Shown here piece by piece: positions 5,065 through 8,495 of a DNA stretch of 8,495 nucleotides (positions are counted from its first letter, which is position 1; every line of letters begins with the position of its first letter). The stretch spans positions 1 through 8,495 of the forward strand of contig JAQUQK010000073.1 of assembly GCA_028716125.1 (NCBI GenBank), written 5' to 3'. The position numbers and the translations under genes were made by a program. The DNA is from Thermoplasmatota archaeon (GTDB lineage Archaea > Thermoplasmatota > JAQUQK01). The notes under the pieces are model-generated. The model made no database searches. It saw only the letters and a program-made list of their open reading frames with translations, and was not told the origin of the DNA.

Positions 5065-5468
5065 TGGCTCGAACAACAGACACTTTGGTAGCCGAAATAA
5101 TCGAAGTGGATGATACCATTTCGATGACCCCATTTATCAATGCTGCCAGTGCTTTGGTAACTCGATGTTGTACGGGTCTCGATGAGGAATACACTTTCGA
5201 TGAATTGATTCTCATCGAAACGTGGTTAGCGGCTCATTTCTATGCCATTCGAGAACCTAGAGCCGTCCGAGAAGCTGCTGGAAGTGTGAGTGAAATCAAG
5301 GAAAGCAAGGTGGATTTGGGGTTTGACGTAACTCGTTATGGACAAATGGCAATGCGATTGGATTGGCAAGGAGGGTTGTCCAGGTTGAACAAACAGATTA
5401 AGGATGGACAGGCCGTTTCCGTAGGAATCACTTGGTTGGGAACGAGAGAAGAGGATCTGAAGGACTGA
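5064..5468 (+). CDS. Head-tail connector/adaptor protein (DUF4054 or gp6-like)
   Basis: The 134-residue, largely helical product fits a connector that docks under the portal. The middle carries LILIETWLAAHFYAIREPR, followed by ESKVDLGFDVTRYGQMAMRLD. A helix, an 'AHF' turn and a late YGQ-A--LD segment are typical of phage adaptor proteins with the four-helix connector fold. It starts inside the stop codon of the DUF115-like gene (TGATG) and ends inside the start of the next gene, so translation is probably coupled. The position after the capsid gene and before the neck and gp10-like genes is the expected order for such adaptors. The fold assignment comes from pattern and context only. Confidence 0.7.
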   Translation: MARTTDTLVAEIIEVDDTISMTPFINAASALVTRCCTGLDEEYTFDELILIETWLAAHFYAIREPRAVREAAGSVSEIKESKVDLGFDVTRYGQMAMRLDWQGGLSRLNKQIKDGQAVSVGITWLGTREEDLKD

Positions 5469-5833
5469 TGGGTATCATAACTCGAATGAGGAAACAAAGT
5501 TGTGTGTATTGGGGTTTGCGGGCTAGCGAATCTGGAGGATTGGATTATGATGAATATGGACAGCCCTTGTACACCGATCCTATCGAATTGGAGTGTCGAT
5601 GGGAAGATCGTTCAGAGGAGTTCATAGACTCTTCTGGAACCCGGATGACATCTACTGCTGTGGTTTATGTGGATCAGGATGTGGATGTGGGCGGAGTTTT
5701 GATGTTGGGAGAATTAGAAGACATTACGGACGAAAACATTCCCAAGGAAAATGAAGGTGCTTATGAAATCCGGGCTTTCCATAAATTGCCGAATTTGCGA
5801 GCGACGGAGTTTTTGAGGACGGTCTACTTATGA
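5468..5833 (+). CDS. Neck/head-completion protein
   Basis: A 121-residue beta-rich protein with a recurring pattern of phage neck or stopper proteins. It begins with RMRKQSCVYWG, followed by YGQPLYTDPIELECRWEDR, then TSTAVVYVDQDVDVGGVLMLGE, and ends with KLPNLRATEFLRTVYL. The ECRWED segment and a late 'GG-L--G' strand are commonly seen in short proteins between adaptor and gp10-like genes. ATG 5468 overlaps the upstream stop as TGATG and has an AAGGA site just before it (5459-5463); the in-frame GTG or ATG further upstream would enlarge the overlap. It overlaps the next gene by ATGA (5830-5833). It probably seals the head or joins it to the tail. Confidence 0.62.
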   Translation: MGIITRMRKQSCVYWGLRASESGGLDYDEYGQPLYTDPIELECRWEDRSEEFIDSSGTRMTSTAVVYVDQDVDVGGVLMLGELEDITDENIPKENEGAYEIRAFHKLPNLRATEFLRTVYL

Positions 5834-6213
5834 AAAGAGTTCCTACTCTACAGTTGAAGGGTGTCGAGGGAGTGGAAGAAATTTTGTCCAATATTCGTCG
5901 GCATCAAACTCGGACAGCCCATCAGGTGGAAATGGGATTGAAGAAAGCAGGTTTGTTTTTGCAGCGGGAAAGCCAAAAGATTGTTCCAGTGGACACAGGC
6001 AATCTTCGAGCTTCGGCTACAACCCGAAATGTGGGAGGTTCTGGATTTAGTGCAGATGTGGTAGTGGCTTATGGACAAGGAGCGGAATATGCTGTGTATG
6101 TTCACGAGGATTTGAATGCACGCCATGCTCCAGGAAAACAAGCCAAGTATTTGGAGGAACCCTCTCGTACTAAAAGGCGAGAGATTTTGGCTCTTATTAG
6201 AGGACTTGCTTAG
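5830..6213 (+). CDS. HK97 gp10-like head-tail/tail-completion protein
   Basis: A 127-residue protein with the HK97 gp10-like signature: PVDTGNLRAS (53-62) after a helix containing QRESQKI, then VVVAYGQGAEYAVYVHE (77-93), and HAPGKQAKYLEEP (99-111) near the C-terminus. In this family the 'DTG-LR-S' turn, the 'YA-YVHE' strand and the 'K-A-(F/Y)LE-P' segment are hallmarks. Members join head and tail or complete the tail end. It starts with an ATGA overlap with its upstream neighbour. It is the last gene of the AT-richer head module. The next gene lies 17 bp away and begins the GC-richer module, where a tail-terminator or tail-tube gene would usually follow. Confidence 0.85.
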   Translation: MKRVPTLQLKGVEGVEEILSNIRRHQTRTAHQVEMGLKKAGLFLQRESQKIVPVDTGNLRASATTRNVGGSGFSADVVVAYGQGAEYAVYVHEDLNARHAPGKQAKYLEEPSRTKRREILALIRGLA

Positions 6214-6230
6214 TTTTTAAGGAACTTGCT

Positions 6231-6524
6231 ATGGAAGATGTAATTCCCGTCGAGATGGTTCAGCCGTGGTTGCTGGCTCTGGTGGCAGCGTTTTTGACTG
6301 GCCTGTTACAGGCGACCAAGGCGGCAGTTCCGGAAAAGTACCATCGCCTGTTGCCCTTCTTGGCGGCCGTGTTGGGGTCCGTGATCTTTGTGATCAAGGG
6401 CGCGACCCTAGAACCGCCCATCAGTATCGTTGATGGCCTCCTGATCGGTACCATTGTCGGCCTGGCTTCTAGCGGTATCTATGAAGGTATCAAGGACGTG
6501 GCCAAAATGGTTGGAAAAACGTAA
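6231..6524 (+). CDS. Holin-like small membrane protein
   Basis: A 97-residue hydrophobic protein with three membrane-compatible stretches: PWLLALVAAFLTGLLQA (about 12-28), LLPFLAAVLGSVIFVIKG (about 40-57) and VDGLLIGTIVGLASSGIY (about 67-84). It ends in a short Lys-rich tail. The size, the first segment followed by a positive turn, and the neighbouring XhlA-like and glycosidase-like genes match phage holins, which open the inner membrane at lysis. AAGGAA at 6219-6224 supports the start. Base composition rises sharply here compared with the gene ending at 6213. A non-lytic membrane protein cannot be excluded. Confidence 0.65.
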   Translation: MEDVIPVEMVQPWLLALVAAFLTGLLQATKAAVPEKYHRLLPFLAAVLGSVIFVIKGATLEPPISIVDGLLIGTIVGLASSGIYEGIKDVAKMVGKT

Positions 6525-6548
6525 ACGGGCGCTTTTTGGGGTATTCCT

Positions 6549-6824
6549 ATGGCTAGTGATAACTTGACGGACCGGATACTCAACAAGTTAGATGCTCTCG
6601 AAACCGCCGTTCGCGACCTCGCCATCGCCGCTGCAAAGCATGCCGCCGTGCTCGACGTGCTGCAGTCCAAGCTTGAAGGGTATTCGCGGCCCTGTGCAGA
6701 GTTGACAAACCATATCGAAAACCATGAGCGTTGGCGACTACGGATGACCGCGGTGGTCATCGGGGCCATTTTGTCGATGGGTGGTGGCATTGCTGCAGGG
6801 ATTATTTTGGCGAGCTTACTATGA
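6549..6824 (+). CDS. XhlA-like coiled-coil/one-TM lysis-associated protein
   Basis: A 91-residue protein with a helical, probably coiled-coil N-terminal two thirds (RILNKLDALETAV and onward), a linker containing ENHERWRLR, and one C-terminal transmembrane segment, AVVIGAILSMGGGIAAGIIL (about 68-87). The layout of an amphipathic helix, an 'E-RWR' junction and a terminal TM matches haemolysin XhlA-like and related small phage lysis accessory proteins, which sit beside holins as here. The upstream Shine-Dalgarno is weak (GGGG at about 6537-6540). The stop overlaps the next ATG as ATGA at 6821-6824. Family membership is a pattern judgement. Confidence 0.5.
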   Translation: MASDNLTDRILNKLDALETAVRDLAIAAAKHAAVLDVLQSKLEGYSRPCAELTNHIENHERWRLRMTAVVIGAILSMGGGIAAGIILASLL

Positions 6825-6979
6825 CTTTCGACGAAGCGGAAAAGAAGATTGAGGAATTGGTCCTGTGGGCCGAATGCCTGCCCGACGAACGACACGACTT
6901 GACGTTGCTTCAGTTATTGCGTGACGGCTTGTTCGACGCGTTGGCGGCTGTGCAGGGATTGTCGCGGGGCCGAGCGTGA
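6821..6979 (+). CDS. Small hypothetical protein, 52 aa, with a C-terminal segment repeated downstream
   Basis: Starting at the ATGA overlap with the XhlA-like gene gives a 52-residue acidic helical protein beginning MTFDEAEKKIEEL and ending LFDALAAVQGLSRGRA. No family is recognised. The last 64 bases (6916-6979) recur at 7395-7458 with 52 of 64 identities and no gap. The 20 encoded residues match at 17, with many of the differences synonymous. This supports the reading frame as real and shows that both copies have been under protein-level selection. Function is unknown; the segment may be a short helical interaction motif. Confidence 0.55.
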   Translation: MTFDEAEKKIEELVLWAECLPDERHDLTLLQLLRDGLFDALAAVQGLSRGRA

Positions 6980-7060
6980 CTATTTGCACCGAACATGTTT
7001 GCAAGCAGTGGCCCGTATGCGAAGGGACGGACATGTCTCGGCATGTGGAGGTGTTTCTTC

Positions 7061-7444
7061 ATGGTTAAGTTTATCAAAAAAGGCATGCCCTTTATTTTGG
7101 TGTGTCTCTGTATGACTATCGTGTTGACGACGCAGCTCGCCAGTCATGGAACGAACGTTGTGTTTGATGAAGTACACTCAGTATACGAATCCGAAGTGAC
7201 GTGTATTGACGCCCTGTGGATCGAGGGGCGTGATGGGTCTGTCTATCTTGATATAGAGGACCCCAATGTCCTATCACCGCTGGGCCTTCATTGGCGTAGT
7301 GACGATGGGTTTACGCCTACACAGGTGAAACAGCTTCGACAGATCATTCGCGAGGAGTTGGATCGTGTCAGCACCGAACGGATTGACTCAAGTCATTGCG
7401 TGACGAGTTGTTCGACGCACTGGCGGCGGTGCAGGGGTTATTGA
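7061..7444 (+). CDS. Small exported or membrane-anchored protein, probably frameshifted near the end
   Basis: A 127-residue frame starts at ATG 7061, nine bases after a strong GGAGG (7047-7051). The N-terminus has a basic start (MVKFIKKG) and a hydrophobic core, FILVCLCMTIVLTTQLA, consistent with a signal peptide or anchor. The middle (TCIDALWIEGRDGSVYLDIED) looks like a small beta domain. A helix follows, with QLRQIIREELDRVSTERIDSS. The last about 15 residues (from HCVTSCSTHWRR) look unnatural: the same DNA in the -1 frame encodes the segment shared with the 52-aa protein. A one-base indel between about 7387 and 7395 would restore a protein ending LFDALAAVQGLLRGRK at 7458. No family recognised. 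Confidence 0.5.
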   Translation: MVKFIKKGMPFILVCLCMTIVLTTQLASHGTNVVFDEVHSVYESEVTCIDALWIEGRDGSVYLDIEDPNVLSPLGLHWRSDDGFTPTQVKQLRQIIREELDRVSTERIDSSHCVTSCSTHWRRCRGY

Positions 7445-7458
7445 GGGGCCGGAAGTGA
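7387..7458 (+). pseudogene. Out-of-frame 3' remainder of the exported-protein gene (copy B of a repeated C-terminal segment)
   Basis: In the -1 frame relative to the gene at 7061, codons from 7387 read LKSLRDELFDALAAVQGL, then LRGRK and a stop at 7456-7458, after an upstream TGA at 7384. There is no plausible start codon in this stretch. It aligns without gaps, over 64 bases ending at the stop, to 6916-6979. Its TGA overlaps the ATG of the glycosidase-like gene as TGATG, the coupling seen elsewhere in this window, which suggests this was the original end of the upstream gene. Causes could be a real frameshift mutation, an assembly error, or less likely programmed frameshifting; no slippery heptamer is visible. 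Confidence 0.55.
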
Positions 7459-8273
7459 TGGATGTTTGTTTCCTTTATCCCGTTTCCAGGGTGGTCTGCC
7501 CCGACGCCCCTGCAACCGATCTGGGGTTATTGCCCGATGCGGCGTGGTTGGCGGCCCATCCCTGGGAGGTCATCGTCCTGCACGAGCAGGTCTGGTGGCC
7601 TGGGGAGCCGTATCGGAAGACGCCTGGCGGGCCCTATCTGCCGTGGCGGCGCGACGAGGTGGAGCGGTTCGCGACCGATTGCCACGAGCAGGCGTGCAAG
7701 TTGCTCGTGTATGCCTCGCCGTTCTATTGGTGGAAGCGGACTGACGAGGTTGTCGGCGCACGGTTGGTGGAAGACCTTTTGGTGACGGGTGCCGACGGGT
7801 GGTATCTGGACTATTTACTGCCGGACCGTGTGGCGTCGCGTGGCCTGCTGGCCGAGCTTCGGCAGCGGAATCCCGACCGGATGATCATCGCTCACGTCTC
7901 CCATATTAAGAACGCCGGGTTTGACGGCGAGGTCTGGCCGGAGGTCGAGGAGTTTTGTGACCTGGTGGCCGACGGGGAGCTTGTTCCATTCGATGAGTCC
8001 TGGTTTGGTCGGATCAAGCAGCACCTCAAGCCGTGGATTTGGCACGCGGGGCCTGCGGCGAACCCAGAGACCAACCTGAAGGCGTATACGGCGGCGGGGC
8101 GGACGGATAAACCCGCGTGGCCGCATGGCATGCCGGATGCCGTGATCGGTCGGCTGGCCGCGGCGGATGGCGGGATCATCCCCGGCTGGTCGGCGCCGTC
8201 GCCCAAGGATGGCGATTACGTGTGGTCCGGCGGGACGTCTCCTCGGTACAGGGCGTGGAAGAATGTGCGCTGA
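7458..8273 (+). CDS. TIM-barrel glycosidase-like protein
   Basis: A 271-residue protein with alternating strands and helices suggestive of a (beta/alpha)-barrel hydrolase. Visible strands are WEVIVLHEQVWW (about 36-47), KLLVYASPFYWW (81-92), GADGWYLDYL (111-120), RMIIAHVSH (141-149), EFCDLVADGELVPF (165-178), KPWIWHAG (191-198) and GGIIPGW (238-244). The 'GADG-YLDY' turn, with Asp118 at a strand end, resembles the catalytic-region motif of several glycoside hydrolase families and putative glycosidases of phages. There is no signal peptide. ATG 7458 is preferred (TGATG overlap); GTG 7455 is in frame immediately upstream. GC is very high here. It could act as an endolysin-like or exopolysaccharide-degrading enzyme; the reaction is not known. 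Confidence 0.55.
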   Translation: MDVCFLYPVSRVVCPDAPATDLGLLPDAAWLAAHPWEVIVLHEQVWWPGEPYRKTPGGPYLPWRRDEVERFATDCHEQACKLLVYASPFYWWKRTDEVVGARLVEDLLVTGADGWYLDYLLPDRVASRGLLAELRQRNPDRMIIAHVSHIKNAGFDGEVWPEVEEFCDLVADGELVPFDESWFGRIKQHLKPWIWHAGPAANPETNLKAYTAAGRTDKPAWPHGMPDAVIGRLAAADGGIIPGWSAPSPKDGDYVWSGGTSPRYRAWKNVR

Positions 8274-8495
8274 CCCCGAAAAAGGCTGGATGCCGCAGAG
8301 CCACGAGCAAGCGTGGATGCAAAAGGTGGCGGAGTTGACCGAGCAGGTCCAGCACCTGCGGCAGGAGAACGAGCGACTGAATCAGGCGTTGGGGTGGCAC
8401 GCGATGGAAGAACGAAAATTGAGGGGCTTGCTGTCGTCCTGTCGTACCCAGATCAAGGCGGCGATGCGGGCCGAATCATTAGGCCTGTGCAAGCG
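8263..8495 (+). CDS. Coiled-coil protein, partial (5' end only)
   Basis: The frame from ATG 8263 stays open to the right edge, giving at least 77 residues. It overlaps the glycosidase-like gene by 11 bases. Residues about 20-45 (KVAELTEQVQHLRQENERLN) form a strong heptad-type coiled coil of the leucine-zipper kind. The part after it (EERKLRGLLSSCRTQIKAAM) is also helical. An alternative start is ATG 8290, preceded by a weak AAAGG. No family is recognised. Similar short coiled-coil genes occur near spanins and lysis genes in phages, but no membrane or signal segment is seen in the visible portion. Confidence 0.5.
   Translation, partial: MCADPEKGWMPQSHEQAWMQKVAELTEQVQHLRQENERLNQALGWHAMEERKLRGLLSSCRTQIKAAMRAESLGLCK

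Noticed and set aside
6479..6895. 138-aa - strand frame
   Set aside because: It is opposite the holin-like and XhlA-like genes, which have the better starts, membrane segments and overlaps.
7462..7785. 107-aa + strand frame, and a second 92-aa frame at 7466-7744
   Set aside because: These are high-GC shadows of the glycosidase-like gene, with Arg/Gly/Ser-biased composition and no own ribosome-binding site.

Overview
The window is part of a tailed double-stranded DNA bacteriophage or prophage (Caudoviricetes). A head-morphogenesis operon on the + strand occupies 1053-6213. It encodes a DUF2213-type protease/scaffold, a small decoration-like protein, an encapsulin-like HK97-fold major capsid protein, and neck/head-completion proteins ending in an HK97 gp10-like protein. 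All supported genes are on the + strand and use the standard code with Shine-Dalgarno sites. The host cannot be named from the sequence.

Region 1 (1-1052) has no credible gene. It looks like a transcription unit for a large structured non-coding RNA of about 850 nt. A perfect TATAAT lies at 4-9, a chain of perfect or near-perfect hairpins follows, and a textbook intrinsic terminator ends at 864. Inside is a tRNA-like domain (157-265) with a perfect 7-bp acceptor stem and a canonical T arm. Its middle is not a normal tRNA: a 6-nt hairpin loop is exactly complementary to an upstream 6-mer, so a kissing pseudoknot is possible. Further on are a long-range pseudoknot candidate (382-555) and a clean three-way junction (693-802). 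Size, phage context, tRNA association and a private terminator recall the GOLLD and ROOL giant phage RNAs, but family membership cannot be shown here. This is the most interesting part of the window. Between its terminator and the head operon (865-1052) lie five copies of ATTTAC, a 16-bp inverted repeat and a plausible sigma-70 promoter.

Region 2 (1053-6213) is the head operon. From the gene at 3984 onward the reading frames are packed tightly, and from 4435 they are joined by overlaps, mostly ATGA or TGATG. An MptE-like (DUF115) enzyme-fold gene is embedded between the capsid and neck genes with no obvious structural role.

Region 3 (6231-8495) is visibly richer in GC and differs in content. 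It holds a holin-like membrane protein, a coiled-coil/one-TM XhlA-like protein, a 52-aa protein, a small exported or membrane protein with an apparent frameshift, a TIM-barrel glycosidase-like protein, and the start of a coiled-coil protein. It reads as a lysis or accessory module joined to the head module where tail genes would be expected. The C-terminal 20 codons of the 52-aa gene recur 479 bp downstream at the end of the exported-protein locus, in another frame, which points to a single-base indel in that gene.
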